Part shown: positions 1 through 5,920 of the stretch, in pieces
Layout of the letters: every line of letters begins with the position of its first letter
Position numbering within the stretch: position 1 is the first letter of the stretch
From: an uncultured bacterium
GTDB lineage: Bacteria > Bacillota > Clostridia > Lachnospirales > Lachnospiraceae
Assembly: GCA_947088515.1 (NCBI GenBank)
Contig: CAMUHA010000135.1
Coordinates: forward strand, 1-9,350
DNA: 9,350 nucleotides
Reading direction: 5' to 3'
Notes under the pieces: generated by a model
What the model was told of the DNA's origin: nothing
What the model saw: only the letters and a program-made list of their open reading frames with translations
The model's database searches: none
Program-made: the position numbers and the translations under genes

Positions 1-314
1 GGTTTACCTTAAGCGGAGAAACAAAAGAGGTGCTGTATCTTTTGCGGGAGGCCCATAAAAAGGGGGCAAAGACTGTAATCTTTACAGCCAATGACAAGGA
101 TATTTATACGGATTTCTGCAGCGAGGTGGTGCTTGTAGCTTCTTTGAGCTATTTAAACCATGGCAATGTGATATCGCCGCAGTTTCCGATTCTGGTTATG
201 ATAGATACGATTTATAATTTTTATATCAGTAACGACAAGTATGAAAAAGCGCAGATGTACGATGATACCCTTCGGGCGCTTAGTGCAGGTAATCTGCAGG
301 AAAATAGGGGCTGA
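1..314 (+). CDS. RpiR/MurR-family transcriptional regulator, C-terminal part (5' end outside window)
   Basis: The open frame enters from the left edge (first full codon at position 3) and ends at TGA 312-314, giving the last 103 or so residues. The visible part is the end of a SIS (sugar isomerase) domain. It begins FTLSGETKEV, which matches the phosphosugar-binding Ser-Gly-Glu-Thr loop, followed by the alternating helix/strand pattern (KKGAKTVIFT) typical of the fold. RpiR/MurR proteins are usually about 270-290 residues with an N-terminal HTH_6 DNA-binding domain, so roughly 180 residues are missing here. Members sense phosphorylated sugars or amino sugars and control adjacent uptake and catabolism genes. 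The gene lies 20 bases before the YesL gene on the same strand and probably controls this operon. A SIS-domain isomerase cannot be fully excluded without the N-terminus, but linkage to an ABC sugar importer favours a regulator. Confidence 0.85.
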   Translation, partial: FTLSGETKEVLYLLREAHKKGAKTVIFTANDKDIYTDFCSEVVLVASLSYLNHGNVISPQFPILVMIDTIYNFYISNDKYEKAQMYDDTLRALSAGNLQENRG

Positions 315-320
315 CCAAAA

Positions 321-329
321 AAGGGGTGG
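321..329 (+). promoter_or_regulatory. Ribosome binding site deciding the YesL start
   Basis: The purine-rich AAGGGGTGG sits a few bases upstream of ATG 335. An in-frame GTG at 326 falls inside this site and cannot use it, so ATG 335 is the better start. Confidence 0.6.
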
Positions 330-334
330 CATTA

Positions 335-994
335 ATGTGGCAGGATATTTTTAACCCGGAAAATCTGTTTTTCCGCATCTTATCCAAAGGTGTGGATTTG
401 GTAGGGCTGTCCCTGCTATGGGCGCTTCTCAGCCTGCCTGTTGTGACAATTGGTCCGGCAACGGCAGCTCTTTATTATACTGTGGTAAAAACCTTCCGCC
501 ATAAAAAGGATGAAGCGTTTGGAATGTACCTTAGGGCTTTTTTGGATAATCTGAAACAGGGAATACCCGTTACGCTGCTTTGCCTGCCTGCTGTGGTATT
601 TTTTGCCTGGGGATATAATGTGATGGCAAATAATATTTCCACGTCTGCAGGGGTGGTTATGTATATGGCGTACTATGTGGTTCTTCTGGTTCCGGCAGGT
701 ATTTTCTGCTATTTGTTTCCTCTGATGGGGCGGTTTGCGTTCCAGACGGGAGCGTTATTGCGGACGGCATTTATTATGGCTCTTAGGCATCTTCCCTCTA
801 CGGTAATCATTGTCATGCTGACAGTGGAAATGATGGTGTTTACCCTTGAACAATGGTGGCCGGTTTTGTTTACGCCAGTGCTTACGGCGCTTTTATCTTC
901 TTTGTTTTTGGAGCGTATTTTTCCCAAATATCTGACAGAGGAAGAAATAGCGGTTCTGATGCAGACTGACGAAACGCAGGAAGAGGAACTTTAA
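335..994 (+). CDS. YesL family (DUF624) membrane protein
   Basis: This encodes a 219-residue integral membrane protein starting at ATG 335, chosen because the Shine-Dalgarno AAGGGGTGG lies just upstream. The opening (MWQDIFNPENLFFRIL, then a first membrane segment ending LSLPVVTIGPATAALYYTV) is the hallmark of the YesL/DUF624 family, with a Pro-rich turn followed by GPA. About five hydrophobic segments are visible, near residues 18-50, 80-103, 107-132, 145-170 and 172-190, followed by an acidic C-terminus. The length agrees with the family, which is about 200-220 residues. The biochemical role of YesL proteins is not established. They are repeatedly encoded beside CUT1-type ABC importers of oligosaccharides or amino sugars in Firmicutes, as here between regulator and binding protein. 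It is probably co-transcribed with both neighbours. Confidence 0.85.
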   Translation: MWQDIFNPENLFFRILSKGVDLVGLSLLWALLSLPVVTIGPATAALYYTVVKTFRHKKDEAFGMYLRAFLDNLKQGIPVTLLCLPAVVFFAWGYNVMANNISTSAGVVMYMAYYVVLLVPAGIFCYLFPLMGRFAFQTGALLRTAFIMALRHLPSTVIIVMLTVEMMVFTLEQWWPVLFTPVLTALLSSLFLERIFPKYLTEEEIAVLMQTDETQEEEL

Positions 995-1091
995 TAAAAT
1001 TATTTGGATGGAACAACACATTTGCGGACAGAGTATGGTTTTTACAGATGGCTTTTGTATATGCGGGGCTGTCTGAAAAAATAAATAAATT

Positions 1092-1098
1092 AAAGGAG
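1092..1098 (+). promoter_or_regulatory. Ribosome binding site of the solute-binding protein gene
   Basis: AAAGGAG lies 9 bases before ATG 1108. It decides the start: the upstream in-frame ATG 1048 has no such site, and ATG 1099 abuts the motif too closely. Translation from 1108 also gives a clean lipoprotein signal peptide. Confidence 0.75.
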
Positions 1099-1107
1099 AT
1101 GAAACTT

Positions 1108-2541
1108 ATGAAAAAGGTGACAAAAAAAATCATGGCGCTGGGTCTTTCCATGGCTATGGCGCTGTCTTTGGCAGCGTGTGGCAGCGCTCCCCCGGCACAA
1201 AAGGATGAGGCTAAACAAGATACTCCTGCGGAACCGGAAGCGCCTGCTGAAGATGCGGCAGAGGACAGTGCAGGCGCAGAAAGCACAGATGCAGAAAGCA
1301 CGGATGGCGCTGCATCAGATTTAAGCGCATCCATTACGTTATGGACTTATCCTATTGGAAATTGGGGAGACTCCGCAACAGTCGATGGTCTGATTGCAAG
1401 CTTTAATGAAAAATATCCGGGAATTACCGTAACTGTGGAATACCTTGATTATACCAATGGTGATGATCAGGTAAATACCGCAATTGAAGGCGGGCAGGCT
1501 CCTGATATTGTAATGGAAGGACCGGAACGTCTGGTAGCAAACTGGGGAGCAAGAGGACTTATGGTAGATTTATCTGACCTCTTTGCAACAGAGGCAGGCG
1601 GAGAAATTTATGATTCTGTAGAAGCAGCCTGCAAATCTTCTGATGGCAAATATTATGAATATCCATTGTGTATGGTAGCGCATTGTATGGCCATCAACCA
1701 GAATATTTTTGAGGCAGCAGATGCAATGCAGTATCTGGATGCTGAAAACCACACATGGACTACAGAAAATTTCCTGAAGGCAGTTCAGGCAGTGTATGAT
1801 TCAGGACATGAAAATGTAGCTGCAATTTACTGCTCAGGACAGGGCGGTGATCAGGGTACAAGAGCAATCATCAACAATCTGTACAGCAGCACCTTTACAA
1901 ATGCAGAGCATACAGCATATACAGCTGATACGCCGGAAAACATTAAGGCGCTTGAAACTTTATATGCACAGGACGGAATTAACTTTGACGCTTCCATTAA
2001 TGGCGGAGAAGAAATCACATTATTCCGTAACGGAACTCTGGCAATGTCCTTCTGCTGGAATGCAGCGCAGCAGACCAATTCTGACAATGCAGCTGCAGGC
2101 ACAACCAACAACGGAGATACCATCCTTCCCATGCTCTTCCCTTCTGATGATGGCAAGACAGAGCTGTGCGGCGGTATCTGGGGCTTTGGTATTTTTGACA
2201 ACGGCGATCAGGCTAAGATAGATGCAGCAAAGACTTTTGTTGAATTTATCTGTAACGACCCTGACCAGGTAAATGAAAGCGTAAAAGCTTCTACATATTT
2301 CCCGGTTCGTCCGACTCTGACAGGTATTTATGACGGAATGGAAACAGCAGATACCATGAACGTATTTTCAACCTACTTTATGCCTTCTATGGGTGACTAC
2401 TATCAGGTAGTTCCAGGCTGGGCAGAAGCACGTACAGAATGGTGGAATATGTTACAGCGTATCGGTACAGGCGGAGATGTAGCAACTGAAGTGGGAACCT
2501 TTGTAACAAATGCAAATGCGGCAGCAAATGCAGGAAACTAA
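1108..2541 (+). CDS. ABC transporter sugar-binding lipoprotein (family 1 extracellular solute-binding protein)
   Basis: This 477-residue protein is the substrate-capturing component of an ABC importer, anchored to the outer face of the membrane. From ATG 1108 it has a basic N-region (MKKVTKK), a hydrophobic core and a lipobox LAAC with the lipidated Cys at residue 24. A flexible acidic Ala/Glu/Asp/Ser linker of about 48 residues follows. The mature lobe begins near SITLWTYPIGNWGD (Trp79) and has the SBP_bac_1 pattern: FNEKYPGITVTVEY, then GGQAPDIVMEGPERL with Glu137 in the EGPERL segment, and a C-terminal PVRPTL element. Permease genes follow, so it belongs to a CUT1 importer. The ligand cannot be read from sequence. 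From memory of the family and the RpiR/YesL context, a sialic acid or amino sugar transporter is possible. A 15-base tandem duplication lies in the linker. No convincing promoter is seen in 995-1107, so it is likely transcribed from upstream. Confidence 0.93.
   Translation: MKKVTKKIMALGLSMAMALSLAACGSAPPAQKDEAKQDTPAEPEAPAEDAAEDSAGAESTDAESTDGAASDLSASITLWTYPIGNWGDSATVDGLIASFNEKYPGITVTVEYLDYTNGDDQVNTAIEGGQAPDIVMEGPERLVANWGARGLMVDLSDLFATEAGGEIYDSVEAACKSSDGKYYEYPLCMVAHCMAINQNIFEAADAMQYLDAENHTWTTENFLKAVQAVYDSGHENVAAIYCSGQGGDQGTRAIINNLYSSTFTNAEHTAYTADTPENIKALETLYAQDGINFDASINGGEEITLFRNGTLAMSFCWNAAQQTNSDNAAAGTTNNGDTILPMLFPSDDGKTELCGGIWGFGIFDNGDQAKIDAAKTFVEFICNDPDQVNESVKASTYFPVRPTLTGIYDGMETADTMNVFSTYFMPSMGDYYQVVPGWAEARTEWWNMLQRIGTGGDVATEVGTFVTNANAAANAGN
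1276..1305 (+). repeat. 15-bp tandem duplication encoding AESTD twice
   Basis: Two adjacent 15-base units (1276-1290 and 1291-1305) differ at one base and encode AESTD-AESTD in the disordered linker after the lipobox Cys. It is in frame, so it only changes linker length. Confidence 0.8.
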
Positions 2542-2554
2542 TGAATGACTCATA

Positions 2555-2594
2555 CTGGCAGCGGACCAGGGAGGCAATCCCTGGCGGCTGCCAG
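2555..2594 (+). promoter_or_regulatory. Strong intercistronic stem-loop between binding protein and permease genes
   Basis: The outer arms CTGGCAGC (2555-2562) and GCTGCCAG (2587-2594) pair perfectly over 8 bp. The inner arms CCAGGGA (2566-2572) and TCCCTGG (2578-2584) pair over 7 bp around a GGCAA loop, with a small asymmetric internal bulge. It starts 13 bases after the stop of the binding-protein gene. No U-tract follows (AAAACTCTT), so it is more like an mRNA 3'-protecting or attenuating structure than a full terminator. Such elements are known between binding-protein and permease genes (for example malE-malF) and give an excess of binding protein over permease. Confidence 0.7.
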
Positions 2595-2667
2595 AAAACT
2601 CTTATCCATAGATGGGGATGAATAGTCCCTTCCTGTGTAGAATAAGTGAAGGAGAGGGGTGCGGTTC

Positions 2668-3579
2668 ATGGCAAAATCATCCAACCTTTCAAGCAGAAGC
2701 AAAGCGCTGGTGCGTCGGGAAACACGCTCGGCTTATCTCTTCCTTCTGCCGAATATGGTTTTCTTTATAGGGTTTGTTGTAATCCCTATGATTTTATGTA
2801 TCTATACGAGTTTCTTTGATTCTACGATGGGAAAAGATGCAAAAGATGTTTTTATAGGATTCCAAAATTATGTGGAACTGTGGAAAGACCAGATTTTTAT
2901 TCGTTCCCTGAAAAATACATTTGTAATAGTTATCGTTTCGGTGCCGGTGGTATGTATTTTCTCACTGTGGGTGTCAGCCGTTATCTATAGATTAAGGGGT
3001 CCTATCCTGTCAACCTTCCGCTGCGTATTTTATCTGCCGGTGGTTACTGGTTCGGTAGCTGTTACGGTAGTGTGGAAGTGGATGTTCAATAATTATTATG
3101 GCATTTTTAATTATGTGGGAAAAGGACTTGGGTTAATTGATAAGAATATAAACTGGCTGGGGGATGAGAAATATGCTTTATGGTGTATTATCCTTATCCT
3201 GCTTACAACTTCTGTAGGACAGCCAATTGTATTATATGTATCCGCGCTGGGCAATGTGGATACATCCTTAGTGGAAGCCTCCGAGGTGGACGGGGCCACC
3301 CATTTGCAGCAGTTCTGGAAAATTAAGTGGCCGCTGATTATGCCCACGACTTTGTATATCCTGGTAATAACTACAATAAACAGTTTCCAGTGTTTTGCAC
3401 TGATTCAGCTGCTGACTTCCGGCGGGCCGAACCATAGTACGGATACTGTTATGTACTATATATACTATACAGCATTTAAGCTTTACCGTTATGGTTATGG
3501 AAACGCAATGGGCGTGGTTCTGGCAATCTTCATTGCTCTCCTTTCCGCTGTACAGTTTAAGCTGGCCAAGGAAAAATAG
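2668..3579 (+). CDS. ABC transporter permease, MalF/UgpA-like (CUT1)
   Basis: This 303-residue inner-membrane permease forms half of the translocation pore. The start is ATG 2668, 8 bases after the purine run GAAGGAGAGGGG (2648-2659); an upstream in-frame GTG at 2659 overlaps that run and is unlikely. After a basic N-terminus (SSRSKALVRRETR) comes the first membrane segment (FLLPNMVFFIGFVVIP), with the LLPN and IP residues usual in MalF/UgpA-type sugar permeases. About six segments are visible. The cytoplasmic EAA loop that docks on the ATPase starts at Glu203 (EASEVDGATHLQQFWKIKWP), with the conserved DGA and the conserved Pro. Length is normal for UgpA-like permeases, without the long MalF N-terminal insertion. 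The gene is separated from the binding-protein gene by a 126-base gap carrying a strong stem-loop, and is followed after 11 bases by its partner permease. Confidence 0.93.
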   Translation: MAKSSNLSSRSKALVRRETRSAYLFLLPNMVFFIGFVVIPMILCIYTSFFDSTMGKDAKDVFIGFQNYVELWKDQIFIRSLKNTFVIVIVSVPVVCIFSLWVSAVIYRLRGPILSTFRCVFYLPVVTGSVAVTVVWKWMFNNYYGIFNYVGKGLGLIDKNINWLGDEKYALWCIILILLTTSVGQPIVLYVSALGNVDTSLVEASEVDGATHLQQFWKIKWPLIMPTTLYILVITTINSFQCFALIQLLTSGGPNHSTDTVMYYIYYTAFKLYRYGYGNAMGVVLAIFIALLSAVQFKLAKEK

Positions 3580-3586
3580 GAGGTGG
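3578..3586 (+). promoter_or_regulatory. Ribosome binding site of the second permease, overlapping the preceding stop
   Basis: AGGAGGTGG begins inside the TAG stop of the first permease gene and ends 4 bases before ATG 3591. This tight arrangement implies translational coupling of the two permeases, which are needed in equal amounts. Confidence 0.7.
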
Positions 3587-3590
3587 AAGT

Positions 3591-4520
3591 ATGGATTCAG
3601 GTATTAAACGGACAGGTATTTATAAAACAATATCATTGGTTATATTGGTGATTCTTGCAATTCTGTTTGCTTTTCCTCTTTATTGGATTGTAACGGGAGC
3701 ATTTAAGACGGCGGCATCCATCAATGCAACAAGCCCGGACTGGTTTCCAAAAGAATGGGTGCTTGACAATTTTAATAAGCTTTTCAGCCGGCAGACAGCG
3801 CCGCTTTGGGAGCTTGGCATTCCCTTTAGCAGCAAGTTTACAGCAGATGGCAAACCAATTATCTTTTCAGCTGGCCCTGTAATGCCTGCGGCAATCCGGT
3901 GGCTGCTTAACACAGTATTTATGTCGGTTATGGCAATGATACTTACCTGTATCACAGCTGCAATGGCAGGATATGCGCTGGCAAAGAAGCGCTTTAAAGG
4001 ACAGCATTTGCTGTTTACATTAATCGTATGTGCAATGGCTCTGCCTAAGCAGGTTATCTTAATTCCGTTGCTGCGGGAGATGTCGGCGCTTTCTTTATAC
4101 AATACCATATGGGCAGTAATCTTCCCGACGGTAGGATGGCCCTTTGGCGTATTTTTGATGAAGCAGTTCTCAGAAAGCGTTCCAGGCGAAATGCTGGAGG
4201 CGGCAAGGATTGATGGAGCAGGGGAAGCAAAAACTTTTATTAATATTGTAATACCAATGATTAAGCCAGGGATTGGCGCACTTGCAATCTTTACCTTTAT
4301 CAATAGCTGGAATGATTATTTTATGCAGTTGATTATGTTAAACAGTACCAGTAAGCTGACGATTTCCCTTGGTATAGCAAAGCTGCAGGCAGAAAACTCC
4401 ACAGACTTTGGTCTGATTATGGCGGGAGCTTCTCTAGCGGCAGTTCCGATTATTGCTATATTCATTGCTTTCCAGAAATACTTTACACAGGGAATTGCAA
4501 TGGGAGCAGTAAAAGGTTAA
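3591..4520 (+). CDS. ABC transporter permease, MalG/UgpE-like (CUT1)
   Basis: This 309-residue inner-membrane permease is the second pore half. It opens with a short basic N-terminus and a membrane segment running into FPLYWIVTGAFKT, the classic MalG/UgpE opening. The EAA loop starts at Glu203 (EAARIDGAGEAKTFINIVIP), with the conserved DGAG and the conserved Pro that contact the ATPase. The C-terminus (QKYFTQGIAMGAVKG) is the normal, complete family end. The periplasmic-side loop after the first segment (roughly residues 45-100) is longer than in many homologs, with SRQTAPLWELG and a Gly/Pro-rich stretch. A strong ribosome site overlaps the upstream stop, so the two permeases are coupled. No ATPase gene follows, which suggests a shared MsmK/MsiK-type ATPase elsewhere. 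The next sequence is an in-frame deacetylase fragment directly after the TAA stop. Confidence 0.93.
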   Translation: MDSGIKRTGIYKTISLVILVILAILFAFPLYWIVTGAFKTAASINATSPDWFPKEWVLDNFNKLFSRQTAPLWELGIPFSSKFTADGKPIIFSAGPVMPAAIRWLLNTVFMSVMAMILTCITAAMAGYALAKKRFKGQHLLFTLIVCAMALPKQVILIPLLREMSALSLYNTIWAVIFPTVGWPFGVFLMKQFSESVPGEMLEAARIDGAGEAKTFINIVIPMIKPGIGALAIFTFINSWNDYFMQLIMLNSTSKLTISLGIAKLQAENSTDFGLIMAGASLAAVPIIAIFIAFQKYFTQGIAMGAVKG

Positions 4521-4997
4521 AGTGTCATTATCAGCACACAAGCAGGCCATGACCTGGGAAACCATAGTGAAAACCACAAAAACATGAGTCAGCTTTCTGA
4601 TGATGAAAAAAAAGAAGAACTTATGAAGGTCCATACCAAAGTACAGGAGCTGACTGGATATGAAATGTTTTTGTTCCGGCCGCCTTACGGAGATTATAAT
4701 AATGCGGTTGTGGATGTGGCAAAGGACTGCGGCTATGCAACGATTCAGTGGGATGTGGATTCCCTTGACTGGAAGGACTACGGCGTGGATTCCATTATTA
4801 AAACAGTGACCCAGCATAAGCATCTTGGAAACGGGTCTATTATACTTTGCCATAATGGGGCAAAGTATACAGCACAGGCGCTGGATACTCTTATTGCCAC
4901 ATTAAAAAATGAAGGTTACATATTTGTCCCGGTTTCTGAACTGATTTATAAAGAAAATTACCACATGGACCATGAAGGCCGGCAGATAAAAAACTAA
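4521..4997 (+). pseudogene. 5'-truncated polysaccharide deacetylase (NodB/PdaA-like) remnant
   Basis: Read from directly after the permease stop, the frame gives AGHDLGNHSENHKNMSQLS and then the rest of a carbohydrate esterase 4 domain to TAA 4995-4997. Visible NodB motifs are the zinc-binding HxxxH (His codons 4563 and 4575), RPPYGDY (from 4677), the WDVDSLDW segment (from 4749) and LCHNG with its catalytic-type His (4851). Missing are the N-terminal signal or membrane part and the first motif, TFDD/TFDAAWG-type, which carries the catalytic base and a metal-binding Asp. An intact family member is about 250-300 residues; only about 159 codons remain. The first ATG (4584, giving 137 residues) has no Shine-Dalgarno sequence and would also lose the HxxxH motif. 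The fragment is therefore most likely a non-functional remnant left by a deletion, or by an insertion of the sugar operon. Intact relatives de-N-acetylate peptidoglycan or related polymers outside the cell. Confidence 0.75.
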
Positions 4998-5040
4998 TCT
5001 GTATATAATATTTTATAAGCGATACAGCATTTAAAATATG

Positions 5041-5084
5041 CGCTGGAGACATTTAAGAAATGATGTTTCCAGCGTTATTTATTT
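5041..5084 (+). terminator. Rho-independent terminator of the + strand operon, possibly bidirectional
   Basis: The arms CGCTGGAGACAT (5041-5052) and ATGTTTCCAGCG (5063-5074) form a 12-bp stem with one G-U pair and a 10-base loop. TTATTTATTT (5075-5084) follows as the U-tract. The U-tract is the complement of the final codons and stop of the minus-strand Uma2 gene. On the minus strand the same hairpin begins directly after that stop and is followed by CATATTTT, so it may stop both convergent transcripts. Confidence 0.75.
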
Positions 5085-5623
5085 AGCAGTTTATCAAGAT
5101 TGATAACAAGGTCTTTATATATACATACAGGTATATCATCGTTCCAGCAATATTGGTTGGAAAACCGCTGTTTTTCAAAATCGAATACAATAACCGCTTT
5201 TTTTTGCGGATTTATAATCCAATATTCGCGGACGCCCGCTGCATGATATTTTAAGAGTTTAATGCCATAATCTCTTTGGGGGGCGCCAGAAGATGTGATT
5301 TCAATGACCCAGTCTGGAGCGCCGTTACAGCCTTTATCATTAATTTTTTCACGGTCACATACAATGGAAATATCAGGTTCAACATAGTTGTAATTGTCTT
5401 TATTTAAATAGACCGCAAAGGGTGCAAGAAATACCTCGCACCTGCCATTTTTCCTGTTAATGTAATCAGAGATTGTCCGGGCCACAGTATAGGAAATTCT
5501 TTGAAGGTCTGTATCCGGCGGCGTTAACAGGAACATCTGCCCATCAATCAGTTCTGCCCGCTGTCCTTCGGGCAAAGAGTTGAGATCTTCAATTGTATGT
5601 TTCTTTTTCTGATGGTGTGCCAT
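5075..5623 (-). CDS. Uma2 family protein, PD-(D/E)XK-type putative endonuclease (DUF820)
   Basis: This encodes 182 residues. The start ATG (5621-5623) is preceded on the minus strand by GAAAGGAAT at good spacing. The N-terminal part (IEDLNSLPEGQRAELIDGQM) matches the usual Uma2 opening, in which a short helix leads to E-x-I-x-G. The putative nuclease core is VEPDISIV (Glu82, Asp84), WVIEITSSG (Glu109), Asp118 and Lys122, then KYHAAGVREYWIINP, the family's K-x-x-x-Y...GV.EYW motif. All core residues are present, so the fold appears intact; the ITSSG segment replaces the more common VLSPS. Uma2 proteins are abundant in cyanobacteria and occur as scattered copies in Firmicutes. Their in vivo function is unproven, and links to mobile DNA or restriction are proposed from fold only. 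It is transcribed alone, convergent to the sugar operon, and separated from the exporter operon by about 300 bases. Confidence 0.88.
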   Translation of the reverse strand: MAHHQKKKHTIEDLNSLPEGQRAELIDGQMFLLTPPDTDLQRISYTVARTISDYINRKNGRCEVFLAPFAVYLNKDNYNYVEPDISIVCDREKINDKGCNGAPDWVIEITSSGAPQRDYGIKLLKYHAAGVREYWIINPQKKAVIVFDFEKQRFSNQYCWNDDIPVCIYKDLVINLDKLLNK

Positions 5624-5686
5624 AGTTTTATTCCTTTCATTAAACCTTCTGCAAGTTTGTGTTTATATTTGTGAGCGACAAGCCTT

Positions 5687-5743
5687 CCTTTACTTTCTCA
5701 ACTGTATCACAAACCAGTAAAGAAGTAAATAAAAAAGTAAAGG
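5687..5743. repeat. 10-bp inverted repeat with clustered AGTAAA words upstream of the Uma2 gene
   Basis: CCTTTACTTT (5687-5696) is the exact reverse complement of AAAGTAAAGG (5734-5743), with a 37-base spacer. Between and within them AGTAAA occurs at 5716, 5724 and 5736, and inverted (TTTACT) at 5689. It lies 64-120 bases upstream of the Uma2 start, where operator sites would be placed. AT-rich composition could produce part of this by chance. Confidence 0.45.
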
Positions 5744-5815
5744 AGATAACGAAAATTTATTTTTTTAAGAGCGGACAGACGTATCAAAAACAGAAATGGA
5801 TTTTTTGGTTAAAGA

Positions 5816-5848
5816 CAGTGGACAGGGAAATCTTTTCCCTGTCCACTG
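5816..5848 (-). terminator. Probable terminator hairpin of the ABC exporter operon
   Basis: The arms 5816-5830 (CAGTGGACAGGGAAA) and 5834-5848 pair perfectly over 15 bp around a 3-base loop. It lies about 70 bases past the stop of the exporter gene on the minus strand. The following minus-strand sequence is TCTTTAACC, so the U-tract is short. It could terminate, or simply protect the 3' end. Confidence 0.55.
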
Positions 5849-5920
5849 GGGGCGCTGTATGAAGGCAGTGGGATGGACGGCATGTGATAAGATGAATTAT
5901 TTGCCGTTCCCTGATAAAAT

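Larger units (their letters stand above)
5624..5920. other. AT-rich intergenic region between Uma2 and exporter genes
   Basis: About 300 bases hold no convincing gene. An open frame on the + strand (5659-5862) has no initiation site at its start and no recognisable sequence. The region must contain the minus-strand promoter of the Uma2 gene, but no clear -35/-10 pair can be assigned. It contains a 10-bp inverted repeat (5687-5743), a 15-bp hairpin (5816-5848) and a weak, bulged CGGCA/TGCCG hairpin (5875-5910) just after the exporter stop codon. Confidence 0.6.

Noticed and set aside
1048..1107. Upstream ATG 1048 as the start of the binding-protein gene
   Set aside because: It would add 20 residues before the signal peptide, lacks a ribosome site, and would spoil the lipoprotein signal.
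882..1334. Minus-strand open frame of 150 codons rich in Ser/Ala opposite the binding-protein start
   Set aside because: It is the complement of the low-complexity linker and the intergenic gap, has no family resemblance, and overlaps two strongly supported genes.
2272..2290. Catabolite-response (cre)-like TGAAAGCG word in the binding-protein gene
   Set aside because: The second half does not match the cre consensus, and it lies deep in coding sequence.
3764..3780. TTGACA-like -35 box followed by an AT-rich stretch inside the second permease gene
   Set aside because: It is within a well-conserved coding region without a matching -10 at proper spacing; probably chance.
3680..4303. Minus-strand open frame of 207 codons opposite the second permease
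   Set aside because: It is a shadow of the permease frame; its amino acid pattern is a mirror of membrane-segment codons, and no ribosome site was seen.
4434..4853. Minus-strand open frame of 139 codons opposite the deacetylase remnant
   Set aside because: The + strand carries clear deacetylase motifs over the same bases; the minus frame shows none.
5659..5862. 67-codon + strand open frame in the intergenic region
   Set aside because: It has no Shine-Dalgarno at its start, no recognisable motif, and its end runs through the 15-bp hairpin. AAAGGAGAT at 5739-5747 precedes only an ATT codon, so I do not call a gene there.
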